Shown piece by piece: positions 1 to 9,662 of a stretch of 64,000 nucleotides of DNA. Made by a program: the position numbers and the translations under genes. Position 1 is the first letter of the stretch; each line of letters opens with the position of its first letter. Below the pieces are notes generated by a model. The model had not been told where the DNA came from. It searched no databases and was given only the letters and a program-made list of their open reading frames with translations. This DNA is from Gemmatimonadaceae bacterium (GTDB taxonomy: Bacteria; Gemmatimonadota; Gemmatimonadetes; Gemmatimonadales; Gemmatimonadaceae): positions 62,001-126,000 of the forward strand of contig DATNEW010000039.1 in assembly GCA_035606695.1 (NCBI GenBank). The letters are read 5' to 3'.

Positions 1-465
1 TTCCTCGCATCGGATGGCGAGACTAGCATCCGACGCGTGTGGTCCGACTCTCTCCTTGCCGCCGAGCGCCAGCACCTGCTGCGCTTGCTGCTGTGGTCCG
101 CGCTGTCGATCGTTGCAGCGACCAGCATTTTCGTAATTCTCGCCGCACGGCGCGCACGTTCGCCGCTGCTCGTGCATTTCGCGCTGCAGACTGCCGCGTG
201 GGGCGCGGTGTTCGGCGCGATCGCCATCGTTCAGCTGGGGCACTTGCAGCTGCGTGATATTTCAGGAGCCGTACGCCTCGACCGTGTGTTGTGGATGAAC
301 ATCGGGCTCGAGGTCGGGTACGTTCTCATGGGCGCCGCAATCGCGCTTCTCGGTCGCGCGTTGACGCGCAGCATGGCCGCCGTCGGCGCTGGAACCGCAA
401 TCGTGGTGCAAGGCTTGGCGCTGCTCGTGATCGATTTGCAGTTTGCGGCGCTGGTGTCGAGGTAG
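1..465 (+). CDS. Multi-pass membrane protein of unknown function (possibly 5'-truncated)
   Basis: The frame is open from the first base of the window, so the gene may begin upstream. The first in-window start is GTG at 37, giving 142 residues. The product is hydrophobic, with about four predicted membrane helices (near residues 18-36, 46-66, 85-106 and 115-135 counting from the GTG) and short charged loops. I see no catalytic motif. It ends 3 bases before the next gene, msrC-like, so the two are probably co-transcribed. It resembles small uncharacterised four-helix membrane proteins; I assign no function. Confidence 0.6.
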   Translation, partial: FLASDGETSIRRVWSDSLLAAERQHLLRLLLWSALSIVAATSIFVILAARRARSPLLVHFALQTAAWGAVFGAIAIVQLGHLQLRDISGAVRLDRVLWMNIGLEVGYVLMGAAIALLGRALTRSMAAVGAGTAIVVQGLALLVIDLQFAALVSR

Positions 466-468
466 CTG

Positions 469-963
469 ATGGCCGAAGTGACGCTGGACCTAAGACGGAT
501 GCCCAAGGAGCGCGCATATGCGCAGCTTCATGCGCATATCATCAACGTCCTGGCCGGCATCGACGACGATATCGCGGGCATGGCGACGATGAGTTCCCTC
601 ATCCAGCATGCGTTTCGCCATTTGTGGACCGGTTTTTACCGTGTCGTGGCCCCCGATCTCCTTCGCGTCGGACCCTACCAGGGCACGGTGGGCTGCCTGG
701 ACATCACTTTCGGCCGCGGAGTGTGCGGTACAGCGGCTGCCGAGCGTCGCACGTTACTAGTACCAGACGTGTCGAGGTTCCCCGGTCACATAGCGTGCGA
801 CGACCGATCGCGTTCGGAGATCGTCGTACCCGTCTACGGCCGCGATCGACAGCTCATCGCGGTGCTCGACATCGACTCGGACCGACTCGCCGCCTTCGAT
901 CAGGAAGATGCGAACGGGCTCGAGCGGATCATGCGATGGTTTGCCGGCGAAGCACGCGGTTGA
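469..963 (+). CDS. msrC: Free methionine-(R)-sulfoxide reductase (fRMsr), GAF fold
   Basis: This 164-residue single-GAF-domain protein should reduce free L-methionine-(R)-sulfoxide in the cytosol, using thioredoxin-type reductant. The family signature is clear: GRGVCGTAA near residues 82-90, then FPGHIACD (104-111), SEIVVP and VLDIDS. The three family cysteines are all present (C76, C86, C110), with the same 10- and 24-residue spacing as E. coli YebR/MsrC. Full length for the family. ATG at 469 follows the stop of the membrane-protein gene by 3 bases, suggesting translational coupling. Confidence is high because catalytic residues and spacing both match. Confidence 0.93.
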   Translation: MAEVTLDLRRMPKERAYAQLHAHIINVLAGIDDDIAGMATMSSLIQHAFRHLWTGFYRVVAPDLLRVGPYQGTVGCLDITFGRGVCGTAAAERRTLLVPDVSRFPGHIACDDRSRSEIVVPVYGRDRQLIAVLDIDSDRLAAFDQEDANGLERIMRWFAGEARG

Positions 964-1000
964 CGCACAGCGGCCGCGACTGGAAGGTGGAGACCCTGCC

Positions 1001-1624
1001 ATGACGATCACCGGATACTCGGACCGCATCAACCACGCGTTGGCGTTCGCCGCGAAACATCACGACCAGCAAGTGCGGAAAGGCACGCGGTTGCCGTACA
1101 TCACGCATCCGGCCAACGTGGCCATCATCCTGACGCGGTATGGCCGCGACGATCAGACCGTGGTGGGCGGCATTCTGCACGACGTCATCGAAGACTGCGT
1201 GCGGCAGGCGTACACGCGTGAGATGCTGGAACAGCGCATCGGCGACAAGTTCGGCAACGAGGTTCTCGATATCGTCCTTGCGGTGACATTTCGCCGCGTG
1301 GACGACGACGGCATCGAGCTCTCGCACGATGAACGGCGCGACGATTATCTCGAGCGCCTTGCGCAGGCGAGCGAGTCCGCGCGCTGGGTATGCGCGGCGG
1401 ACAAGCTCCACAACTCGAGCACCGTGCTCGCGGATCTTCGCCGTACGATAGATCCGAACAGTGTCTGGAGCCGGTTCACCGGCGGACGCGAAGGAACCAT
1501 CCGCTGGTACCGCCGCGTCTTCGATCGCCTCACCGCGCTCGGCTTCAAAGCCGAGCTCATGGAAGAGTTGGAGCGGGCGGTCGTGGGTCTCGAGGAGTAC
1601 GAGCCCGAGCCCGCGTCACACTGA
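1001..1624 (+). CDS. HD-domain phosphohydrolase, RelA/SpoT hydrolase-like
   Basis: A 207-residue metal-dependent HD hydrolase. It resembles the hydrolase half of RelA/SpoT and small alarmone hydrolases: an early THPANVA segment supplies the first His, followed by [10 protein letters not shown] with the HD pair, and later AADKLHN, the family's conserved third motif. There is no synthetase or TGS/ACT domain, so it could be a stand-alone (p)ppGpp hydrolase, though related HD enzymes with other nucleotide substrates exist. The ATG at 1001 is chosen because it has a purine-rich GGAAGGTGGAG just upstream; the frame is open further upstream, overlapping msrC. Its 3' end overlaps the convergent ispG by 9 bases. 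Confidence 0.8.
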   Translation: MTITGYSDRINHALAFAAKHHDQQVRKGTRLPYITHPANVAIILTRYGRDDQTVVGGILHDVIEDCVRQAYTREMLEQRIGDKFGNEVLDIVLAVTFRRVDDDGIELSHDERRDDYLERLAQASESARWVCAADKLHNSSTVLADLRRTIDPNSVWSRFTGGREGTIRWYRRVFDRLTALGFKAELMEELERAVVGLEEYEPEPASH

Positions 1625-2857
1625 CGCCGCCTCCGCCTTCGCACTCGTGGAATAGTGGCTCGCCACGTAGTCTTCGAGAATCTTTAGAAAATCGTGAACG
1701 ATAGTGTCGCCCTTGAGCGTCGTCATCAACTTGCCGTCGACGTACACCGGCGCTTTCGGTTCCTCGAAGGTGCCAGGCAGCGAGATGCCGATGTTCGCGT
1801 GCTTGGACTCGCCCGGGCCGTTCACGACGCAGCCCATGACGGCGACCTTCATTTCCTCGACACCGGGCCGCTCCTCCCGCCACGCCGGCATCTGCTCGCG
1901 AATGTACGTCTGAATATCCTCGGCCATATGCTGAAAGAATGTCGAGGTGGTGCGACCGCAGCCCGGGCACGCAGTCACCTGAGGTGAGAAGCTCCGAAGC
2001 CCGAGTGACTGGAGAATCTGCTGCGCGACGAGCACTTCCTCCGTGCGATCGCCGTTCGGCTTCGGGGTGAGCGACACGCGAATCGTGTCGCCGATGCCTT
2101 CCGCGAGGAGAATCGACAACCCGGCCGTACTTGCGACGATGCCTTTGGTGCCCATACCCGCTTCGGTGAGTCCCAAGTGCAGCGGATAGTCACACCGCGC
2201 GGCGAGGCGCCGATACACCGTGACGAGATCGGGAACACCGGAGACCTTCGCCGAAATGATGATTTGGTCATGCCGCAACCCAACTTCTTCCGCGAGCTCG
2301 GCCGAGCGTAGCGCGCTCGCCAGCATCGCCTCGATGTAGACGTCCTTCGCGGACAGCGGCTCGGCCGCTGTGGCGTTGTCGTTCATCATCTGCGTGAGCA
2401 GATCCTGATCGAGCGACCCCCAGTTCACGCCAATGCGCACCGGCTTGTCGTTGTCGACGGCGATCTGAACGATTGTGCGAAAGTTCTCATCGCGGCGCTT
2501 GCCGCCGACGTTGCCGGGGTTGATGCGATACTTGGCCAACGTGCGCGCCGCGTCTGGATACTTCGCGAGCAGCAGGTGGCCGTTGTAGTGAAAATCGCCG
2601 ACGATCGGAACGATGACGCCGGCGTCGACCACACGTTGCGCGATCTCCGCGACCGCGGCAGCGGCCTCGTCATTGTTCACCGTGACGCGGACGATCTGCG
2701 ATCCGGCGCGCGCGAGTGCGATGACCTGCTCCGCTGTCGCGCGCGCGTTCGCGGTGTCGGTGTTCGTCATCGATTGCACGACGACCGGCATTGCGGATCC
2801 CACGGGGACGCCGCCTACCCAGGTTGTAACGGTGTGTCGCCGATCGCCGAATGTCAC
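1616..2857 (-). CDS. ispG: 4-hydroxy-3-methylbut-2-enyl diphosphate synthase
   Basis: IspG (GcpE) makes HMBPP from MEcPP in the non-mevalonate isoprenoid pathway, using a [4Fe-4S] cluster. The 413-residue sequence has the N-terminal TIM-barrel segment [12 protein letters not shown] and the C-terminal cluster motif CPGCGRT (near residue 295) followed by [10 protein letters not shown], which supply the three cysteine ligands and the conserved Glu. The segment between the second and third Cys is about ten residues longer than in E. coli IspG. It is a monocistronic-looking gene, divergent from the cold-shock gene. Confidence 0.96.
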   Translation of the reverse strand: MTFGDRRHTVTTWVGGVPVGSAMPVVVQSMTNTDTANARATAEQVIALARAGSQIVRVTVNNDEAAAAVAEIAQRVVDAGVIVPIVGDFHYNGHLLLAKYPDAARTLAKYRINPGNVGGKRRDENFRTIVQIAVDNDKPVRIGVNWGSLDQDLLTQMMNDNATAAEPLSAKDVYIEAMLASALRSAELAEEVGLRHDQIIISAKVSGVPDLVTVYRRLAARCDYPLHLGLTEAGMGTKGIVASTAGLSILLAEGIGDTIRVSLTPKPNGDRTEEVLVAQQILQSLGLRSFSPQVTACPGCGRTTSTFFQHMAEDIQTYIREQMPAWREERPGVEEMKVAVMGCVVNGPGESKHANIGISLPGTFEEPKAPVYVDGKLMTTLKGDTIVHDFLKILEDYVASHYSTSAKAEAASV

Positions 2858-2938
2858 CAGGCTGCTCCCGAGCTATTCGAGGTTCACTCAAAGATATCAA
2901 GCGGTTCGGCAGCCGCAGGGGCTGCGGTCGAGAACGCC

Positions 2939-2967
2939 TTGACGCTTTTTTCAAGCGCGACTACCTT
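2939..2967 (+). promoter_or_regulatory. Possible sigma70-type promoter of the cold-shock gene
   Basis: TTGACG at 2939-2944 and TACCTT at 2962-2967 are 17 bases apart and would give a 5' leader of about 95 bases, in line with the long leaders usual for csp genes. The -10 match is weak, so this is a suggestion only. Confidence 0.3.
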
Positions 2968-3069
2968 CGCGGTCGCCTGAGACCGTACGCCCGGGGGTGC
3001 CGGACGCGGGATCAGCAACATCGCCCGCGCAACATGGTGTTGTAGCGGAAGCACTTTCAGGAGTGGGAC

Positions 3070-3285
3070 ATGCGTACGACCGGAAAGGTGAAGTGGTTCA
3101 ACGACGCCAAGGGCTTTGGGTTCATCACGCCCGACGGCGGTGACAAGGACTGCTTCGTCCACTACAGCAGCATTCAGGGCAATGGCTTCAAGACGCTTGC
3201 CGAGGGAGAGCCTGTGGAGTTCGACCTCGTGCAGGGTCAGAAGGGCCCGGCGGCGGAGAACGTGAGCAAGGCTGTCGCGCGGTAG
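3070..3285 (+). CDS. Cold-shock domain protein (CspA family)
   Basis: A 71-residue single cold-shock domain that binds single-stranded RNA/DNA as a chaperone. RNP1 is KGFGFI, and RNP2 reads CFVHY, with Cys in place of the more usual Val. The start is preceded by CAGGAGTGGGAC, a good ribosome site. About 210 bases separate it from divergent ispG, leaving room for a long regulatory leader. A strong terminator follows. A paralogue lies at 24152-24361. Confidence 0.95.
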   Translation: MRTTGKVKWFNDAKGFGFITPDGGDKDCFVHYSSIQGNGFKTLAEGEPVEFDLVQGQKGPAAENVSKAVAR

Positions 3286-3312
3286 GCTGCCGAGCGCGGA
3301 GTTCGATGTGGA

Positions 3313-3345
3313 GCGGGGGGCCTCGATGAGGCCCCCCGCTTTCGT
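3313..3345. terminator. Rho-independent terminator between convergent genes
   Basis: A perfect 12-bp GC-rich stem (3313-3324 with 3328-3339) with a 3-base GAT loop is followed by TTTCGTTT. It ends the cold-shock transcript and may also serve the convergent gene to its right. Confidence 0.85.
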
Positions 3346-3360
3346 TTGCGCTCACGCGGA

Positions 3361-3741
3361 TCAGGCCCTGCTCGGTGGCCGGCCTCGGCGCGCGGGGACG
3401 ATGGATTCGACGGCATCGGCGAGGCGATGGTCGACGTCGGTTCGAAAGCGCGTTCGGTCGATGTGGAGCGTGAGGACTTGGGAGAGGTCGACGTGGTTGG
3501 CGTCTGTGCGGAGGAGGGCGTGGGCGACCGTGATCGCTCGGTCGGTCGAGATGGCGAGGTCGCGGGTGAGTTGTCGAATCAGTGCGATGTGGTGGACGCC
3601 GCTCGCCGAGATGCGGCGAGCGACTCCCTGCTTGTCGGCGTCAACGCCCGGAACGTCGAAGTGAGAGAGTAGGTTGTCGACCCATTTTCGGTCGGCGTCC
3701 GCCGCATGTGCAGCGATGTCAACGTGATAGTATCTCGCCAT
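3361..3741 (-). CDS. Small regulator-like protein of unknown family
   Basis: A 126-residue soluble protein I cannot place in a named family. A helical stretch in the middle (GVARRISASGVHHIALI and onward) looks like a helix-turn-helix or MerR-like winged helix, and the tail is basic (RRGRPPSRA). The ATG at 3741 abuts a perfect inverted repeat (3741-3768) whose AGGA supplies the Shine-Dalgarno 5 bases upstream of the start. A second, larger copy of the palindrome lies 47 bp further upstream. This arrangement suggests an autoregulated DNA-binding protein, but that is inference. It is divergent from the outer-membrane protein gene at 3938. Confidence 0.6.
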   Translation of the reverse strand: MARYYHVDIAAHAADADRKWVDNLLSHFDVPGVDADKQGVARRISASGVHHIALIRQLTRDLAISTDRAITVAHALLRTDANHVDLSQVLTLHIDRTRFRTDVDHRLADAVESIVPARRGRPPSRA

Positions 3742-3768
3742 AATTATCCTATATCGCGAGGATAATTA
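3741..3768. promoter_or_regulatory. Palindromic operator overlapping start of the 3361-3741 gene
   Basis: TAATTATCCT, 8 bases, then AGGATAATTA: a perfect 10-bp inverted repeat whose edge touches the start codon and contains the gene's AGGA ribosome site. It shares the core TATCCT-N8-AGGATA with the palindrome at 3785-3818. A bound protein, or a hairpin in the RNA, would block translation. Confidence 0.65.
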
Positions 3769-3784
3769 ACGGAAGGGGCGAGCA

Positions 3785-3818
3785 CAATAAATATCCTGAG
3801 TCAATAGGATATTTATTG
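3785..3818. promoter_or_regulatory. Second palindromic operator, TATCCT-N8-AGGATA core
   Basis: CAATAAATATCCT, 8 bases, AGGATATTTATTG: a perfect 13-bp inverted repeat in AT-rich DNA, with the same 8-base spacer and core as the palindrome at 3741-3768. The centres are 47 bp apart. It sits in the divergent region between the small regulator-like gene and the beta-barrel gene, so it could control both. Confidence 0.65.
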
Positions 3819-3937
3819 CACGCGCGAACTGGCGCAACCTCCGCGCTTCAACACCGCCCCGCTTGGCACAAATCTGGATGCCCCCAAAGCGCTCAACACC
3901 ACCTTCACCGCAACACCGACCAAGCTTGAGGACCACC

Positions 3938-4471
3938 ATGAAACTCGTCTCCGCCTGCACTTCGATCCTCCTCGCCCTCACGCCAATCGCGGCCACTCAG
4001 GCCCAAGCCTCCGACCTCCATTTCAACATCGGCGCTGGCGCCAGCATCCCGAACGGCGACTTCGGCAGCCATAACGACGTCGGCTACAACGTACTCCTCG
4101 GACTCGGCACCACTCCGCGCGGCTCACCGCTTGGCTTTCGTGTCGAGGGCATTTACAACGAATTCTCCGTGAGCAACGGCGGAAACGCCAAATCGCACGC
4201 CGGCGGCGTTACAGCCAACGCGATCTACGCGTTCAACGTTGCCGCGCCAGGAACGACCGGAAACTCGTTGTACGTCATCGGCGGACTCGGCTACTACACC
4301 ACGCGCGAGCCGTTCCTCATCAACGACAGCGAAACGAATTTCGGCTGGAACGTCGGTGCCGGCTTCCGGTTTCCGCTGACCGGCTTCTCAGCCTACATCG
4401 AGGCGCGGTATCACACCGTCTCGAACACTGACGTGCGATTCACGCCGATCACGTTCGGGCTGATTTTCTAA
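3938..4471 (+). CDS. Outer-membrane beta-barrel protein
   Basis: A 177-residue exported protein. Residues 1-23 form a signal peptide ending near ATQAQA. The rest is alternating hydrophobic/polar strands (FNIGAGASIPNGDF, YNVLLGLG, FGWNVGAGFRFPL) and ends in Phe (ITFGLIF), the usual outer-membrane insertion signature, as in OmpA/OmpW-like eight-strand barrels. ATG 3938 is chosen because it has TTGAGGACC upstream and starts a clean signal peptide. Function beyond a small surface barrel is unknown. Confidence 0.8.
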   Translation: MKLVSACTSILLALTPIAATQAQASDLHFNIGAGASIPNGDFGSHNDVGYNVLLGLGTTPRGSPLGFRVEGIYNEFSVSNGGNAKSHAGGVTANAIYAFNVAAPGTTGNSLYVIGGLGYYTTREPFLINDSETNFGWNVGAGFRFPLTGFSAYIEARYHTVSNTDVRFTPITFGLIF

Positions 4472-4483
4472 GGACGCACGCGT

Positions 4484-4606
4484 GTGTCATCGGGCGAGCG
4501 TAAGCGAGTCGAGGGAGCGCCGTCCCGGCGGAGGAGCTATATGCGGCGCTCCGCTGAGAAGGGGGTCCCTCGACTCCGGCGCGACGCGCCTCCGCTCGGG
4601 AGGACA
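4484..4606. repeat. Long imperfect palindrome between convergent genes (REP/MITE-like)
   Basis: About 120 bases fold on themselves: an outer arm TGTCATCGGGCGAGCG pairs imperfectly with CGCTCGGGAGGACA, an 11-bp perfect arm lies at 4506-4516/4566-4576, and an inner 8-bp arm at 4514-4521/4545-4552. The text (TCATC..GAGCG..GTCGAGGGA) resembles dispersed palindromes in intergenic DNA of several high-GC phyla. It lies between the ends of the barrel gene and argH and could also act as a terminator. Confidence 0.55.
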
Positions 4607-4623
4607 AAAGCGATATTTGAATT

Positions 4624-6020
4624 CTATAACGCCCGCTGCGCCGCCTCGAGCTGCGCGCGCACGGAGCTCGGTCCCGTTCCACCATCCACTTCACGTTGTT
4701 CCACCGACGCCAGCGCCGAGAGAGCGCCGAACACGTCCTGCTCGAACAGCGGATGCGCCTCGGTGAACGCCGCCAGCGGCAGCGTATGCAGCTCCGCTTT
4801 CTCCCGCTCGCAGCGGCGAATCAACCCACCGACCGCTCCATGCGCCTCGCGGAACGTGGCGCCCTTGCGCACGAGATAGTCCGCGAGATCCGTCGCCATC
4901 ATGGTGCTCGACAACGCCGCCCGCATGCGCGCCGGCTTGAACTCACACTCGGCGAGCGCGCCTGAGACCGCGGGCAGCACCAACAGCAGCGTATCGACCG
5001 CGTCGAACAGGACGCGCTTGTCGTCCTGCAAATCCTTGTTGTAACTCGTCGGCAAGCCTTTCAACGTCGCGATCAACGTCGTCAGGTCGCCGAGCATCCG
5101 GGCGGCCGACCCGCGCGCAAGTTCGAGCGCGTCCGGATTTCGCTTCTGCGGCATCATGCTCGAGCCGCTCGTGAACGCATCGCCAAATTGCACGAAACCA
5201 AACTCGCTCGAGCCGTAGATGATCAAATCCTCGGCGAGGCGTGAGAGGTGCGTCCCGATCATCGTGGCCGTGAACAACAGTTCGGCGACGAAATCGCGAT
5301 CGCTGACGGCGTCGATCGAGTTCGGCGTGATCGCCGCGAAGCCGAGGCTGCCCTGCAGCAACACACGCGAGACGGGATATGCGCACCCCGCCACCGCGCC
5401 CGAGCCAAGCGGCAACACGGCGGCCGAGCTGCGCGCGGAGCGCAGGCGTACGCGATCGCGCTCGAGCGGCCAGAAGTGCGACAGCAGCCAATGCGCACCC
5501 GAAACCGGTATCGCGCGCTGCATGTGCGTGTACGACGGCATCAAGGCCGTCTCGAGCCCGTGCGCCTGATCGATCATCGTTTGCTGCAGCTGACGCACCG
5601 CGTCGTCGAGCCGTTCGGTGGCGTCCATCGCCCACATGCGGGTTGCGGTGGCCACCTGATCGTTTCGGCTACGGCCGGTGTGCAGCTTCGACGCGACGTC
5701 GCCGATCTCGTCGTGCAGCAACCGGTCGATCATCGTGTGCACGTCTTCGTCGCTCTCGATCGGCTGCTCACCGTGCTCGAGGCGGCGCGCGACGGCGTCC
5801 AGGCCGCGCTCGAGATCATTGCACTCGCCAAGTGTGAGCACGCCGGCGTTGTACAGCGCCATCGCCCAGGCCTTCGAGAGCTGGACATCGAATGGCCACA
5901 GACGGAAGTCGACGCCGATCGAATTATTCAGCGCATCGAACGCCGGAGCGGGGCCGCCGCCGAAGCGGCCGCCCCACAACTTGTGCGACTTGGCGGCCGC
6001 CGAATTCAACGCCGTCGCCG

Positions 6021-6024
<4 letters not shown>
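4624..6024 (-). CDS. argH: Argininosuccinate lyase
   Basis: Splits argininosuccinate into arginine and fumarate, the last step of arginine synthesis. The protein belongs to the fumarase/aspartase superfamily; its signature GSSMMPQKRNPD is intact, as is the substrate-binding TGRSRNDQ segment, and LWGGRFGG opens the core. I choose the GTG at 6024, which overlaps the argG stop (GTGA) and gives 466 residues, the usual size; an ATG at 6069 would add 15 residues inside argG. It is the last gene of the argR-argG-argH line. Confidence 0.95.
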
Positions 6025-7298
<1,274 letters not shown>

Positions 7299-7312
7299 TC
7301 GCGCTCCTGAGT

Positions 7313-7348
7313 ATGCAAGGTTATGCAGTCTACATGCATAATTAATCA
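7313..7348. promoter_or_regulatory. ARG-box-like sites upstream of argG
   Basis: TGCAT-AATT-AATCA at 7335-7348 matches the TGCAT-N4-ATGCA ARG box in the left half and three of five bases in the right half. Two more ATGCA half sites lie at 7314-7318 and 7323-7327. The AT-rich patch stands out between argR and argG and would let ArgR repress argG-argH. Confidence 0.5.
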
Positions 7349-7400
7349 CATCGCTCGCGCGCGTCAATACATGCCAAGAACCCTTTTTTGTCGACGACCT

Positions 7401-7862
7401 CTACTCTTCCGACGCCAGCCGCACGATGCGCGCGGATACAGCCTCCCGCGCTACTCCCGACCGGCAGATGATGAGAACCGTGTTCTCCCCCGCCAGCGTT
7501 CCCATGATCTCCGGCCAACCCTGATCGTCCAATGCTTCGGCGATCGGCTGGGCGCCGCCGGGCAACGTGTGCAGGACGAGCAGTTCGCTCACGCCGTCGA
7601 TCCGTGAGAACCATTGTGGTAAGATGCTGTCCAGCGATGGTTTAGCATCGTCCGCCACCATCTCTGGAAGCAGGTACCGCGACCCTTCCTCGCTGGGGGC
7701 TCGAACGACGCCGAGCTCGCGCAAGTCGCGGGATAATGTCGCCTGGGTGACTTCCCAGCCGCGACCGCTCAACAGCCGGCGAAGATCTTCCTGATTCGCG
7801 ACATGGTGGCTACCGATCAGTCCCAAGATCGCCGCCTGGCGGGTCTGCTTGTCGCGCGTCAA
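7401..7862 (-). CDS. argR: Arginine repressor
   Basis: A 153-residue ArgR/AhrC protein: N-terminal winged helix (residues 1-70, with VTQATLSRDLRELGVVR as recognition region) and a C-terminal arginine-binding oligomerisation domain ending ENTVLIICRSGVARE. The start is TTG (7862), since no ATG or GTG lies in frame nearby and TTG gives the standard N-terminus; AGGGTGGG lies upstream. It is divergent from argC across 83 bases with an ARG box, and upstream of argG-argH on the same strand, so it probably regulates both operons and itself. Confidence 0.93.
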   Translation of the reverse strand: MTRDKQTRQAAILGLIGSHHVANQEDLRRLLSGRGWEVTQATLSRDLRELGVVRAPSEEGSRYLLPEMVADDAKPSLDSILPQWFSRIDGVSELLVLHTLPGGAQPIAEALDDQGWPEIMGTLAGENTVLIICRSGVAREAVSARIVRLASEE

Positions 7863-7910
7863 ATCACACCCACCCTGGGAAAATCGCGGGCGGTGCAGTC
7901 CACGCGGCCA

Positions 7911-7939
7911 TTGACATGGAATTCATGCATTATTATGCA
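7911..7939 (+). promoter_or_regulatory. Predicted argC promoter
   Basis: A perfect -35 TTGACA (7911-7916) is 17 bases from TATGCA (7934-7939), a weak -10. The -10 lies inside the ARG box, so ArgR binding would exclude RNA polymerase. The transcript would start near 7946, right at the GTG of argC. Confidence 0.5.
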
Positions 7940-7940
7940 T
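7925..7940. promoter_or_regulatory. ARG box in argR-argC divergent region
   Basis: ATGCAT-TATT-ATGCAT is a perfect 6-bp inverted repeat with a 4-base spacer, closely matching the mycobacterial ARG box TTGCAT-N4-ATGCAA. A degenerate second copy (TGCAT-TATA-CGTGA) follows at once. It is the obvious ArgR operator for argC and argR. Confidence 0.75.
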
Positions 7941-7945
7941 TATAC

Positions 7946-8905
7946 GTGAATAAGATTCCAGTCGGTGTGCTCGGGGCCAGCGGATACGCGGGTCGCGAGC
8001 TCTGCGCACTCATCCAGCGACACCCCGGCCTCTCGCTCACGTTCGCGACCGCGAACGAGCAGCGCGGGACTACCGTCCGCGCAGGCGGGCGCGATCTCAC
8101 GTTCGTCGCGCCGGACGACGCGGCGCTCGACGATGTCGAGCTCGTGTTCAGCGCGCTGCCGCATGGCGCCTCGAAGGAGTGGGTGGAGCGCATCCGTATC
8201 GCCGGCGCGCGTGCCGTTGATCTATCGGCGGACCTGCGTCCTGGCAACGGGTGCGAGGGAATTCCCTATGGATTGACGGAGCTGACGCGGGAGTTGGTCT
8301 CGGGCGCGGCCGTCGTCGCCAATCCCGGTTGCTATCCGACCTCGATTCTCCTCGCCCTGGCGCCGCTGTTCGAGCGCGGACTCGTGGCGGACGGCGCGAC
8401 GATCGTCGCCAACTCGGCGAGCGGTGTGACTGGAGCGGGTAATTCGCCCAAGCGCGAGCTGTTGTTCGGCGAGGTGAGCGAGGATTATCGCGCGTACGGC
8501 ATCGGAAACACGCATCGCCATCTGAACGAGATGCGAGCGACACTCGGCACATGGAACGCCGCTGCCGACCTCGTGTTCACGCCGCATCTTCTGCCCGTCG
8601 CGCGCGGGATTCTGTCGACCATCACGGTACCGCTCGCGCGGCCGCTCGCCGACAGTCTCGCGCCGTGGAACGAGGCGTACGCCGGCGAGCCTTTCATTGA
8701 AGTAGTCAAGGAAACGCCGTCGCTGCGCGATGTGGCGTATCGCAACGTCGTGCGGATCTCGGCGACAATGCTGGCGAACACGCGGCAGCCAATGCTGCTC
8801 GTCACGTCGGCGATCGACAACCTGATGAAGGGCGCCGCCGGGCAGGCCGTGCAGAACGCGAACCTCATGCTCGGTCTGGATGAGGTTGCGGGGCTGCAGG
8901 CATGA
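7946..8905 (+). CDS. argC: N-acetyl-gamma-glutamyl-phosphate reductase
   Basis: NADPH-dependent third step of arginine synthesis. VGVLGASGYAGRELC is the dinucleotide-binding motif and NPGCYPTS (near residue 130) carries the catalytic Cys; FTPHLLPVARGI is a further family motif. I choose GTG 7946 (319 residues), because it places the Rossmann strand at the N-terminus and lies just after the predicted promoter. ATG 7916 is in frame but would sit inside the -35/ARG-box region. The end overlaps argB by 4 bases (ATGA). Confidence 0.93.
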   Translation: MNKIPVGVLGASGYAGRELCALIQRHPGLSLTFATANEQRGTTVRAGGRDLTFVAPDDAALDDVELVFSALPHGASKEWVERIRIAGARAVDLSADLRPGNGCEGIPYGLTELTRELVSGAAVVANPGCYPTSILLALAPLFERGLVADGATIVANSASGVTGAGNSPKRELLFGEVSEDYRAYGIGNTHRHLNEMRATLGTWNAAADLVFTPHLLPVARGILSTITVPLARPLADSLAPWNEAYAGEPFIEVVKETPSLRDVAYRNVVRISATMLANTRQPMLLVTSAIDNLMKGAAGQAVQNANLMLGLDEVAGLQA

Positions 8906-9660
8906 CGCGCGTCATCAAGGTGGGCGGGCGGCCGCAATCCGACCCTCTGCTTCCCGGCATCATCGCTGCGGCGAGCCGCGTACGTGGTGGGCTCGTCGTG
9001 GTGCACGGCGGCGGCGATGAGGTGTCGACGCTTCAGGGCGCACTTGGAGGAAGCACGAAGTTCGTCAACGGACGTCGCGTGACGACCTCGAAGGACATCG
9101 ACATCGTGCGCATGGCGCTGTCGGGCAGCGCGAACAAGCGGCTCGTCGCGTCGTTTGTCGACTGTGGTGTGAACGCGGTCGGCATTTCCGGTGAAGATGC
9201 CGGTTTGATTGCCGCCTTGCCGATGGATCCGGAGCAGCTCGGATTCGTCGGGTCGCCGGGTCGCATCAATGTGGCGTTCCTGCGTTTCCTCTTGTCCGGC
9301 GGCTACACGCCGGTCATCTCGCCGGTCAGTCGCGACGCGAGTGGCAGCCTGGGCATCGCGCTGAACGTGAATGGTGACGATGCGGCCGCGGCAATTGCCG
9401 TTTCGGTCGACGCCGAGGAGTTGTTGCTGGTGTCGGACGTTGAAGGGGTGATGTCGGACGGTGCCCTGGTCCGATCGCTGTCGGCGATCGAGGCGACTGG
9501 ACTGATCGTGAACGGAACCGCGGCGGGCGGTATGCAGGCGAAGCTGCAGGCCGGACTGGCGGCGCTCGAGGGTGGCGTGATGCGCGTTCGCATCTCCGAC
9601 ATCCGGGCCATCGATGATTTGTCGCGCGGCACGGTGCTGCGCTCCACGGGAGGAGAATAG
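8902..9660 (+). CDS. argB: Acetylglutamate kinase
   Basis: A 252-residue amino-acid kinase that phosphorylates N-acetylglutamate. The family motifs are visible: IKVGG at the N-terminus, VVVHGGGDE for nucleotide/substrate binding, NGRRVT for the acetylglutamate site, NVNGDDAAAAIA and AGGMQAKL near the C-terminus. It overlaps argC by 4 bases and is 2 bases from argD. It lacks the N-terminal helix typical of arginine-inhibited hexameric enzymes, so allosteric control by arginine is doubtful; that point is inference. Confidence 0.92.
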   Translation: MTRVIKVGGRPQSDPLLPGIIAAASRVRGGLVVVHGGGDEVSTLQGALGGSTKFVNGRRVTTSKDIDIVRMALSGSANKRLVASFVDCGVNAVGISGEDAGLIAALPMDPEQLGFVGSPGRINVAFLRFLLSGGYTPVISPVSRDASGSLGIALNVNGDDAAAAIAVSVDAEELLLVSDVEGVMSDGALVRSLSAIEATGLIVNGTAAGGMQAKLQAGLAALEGGVMRVRISDIRAIDDLSRGTVLRSTGGE

Positions 9661-9662
9661 AG

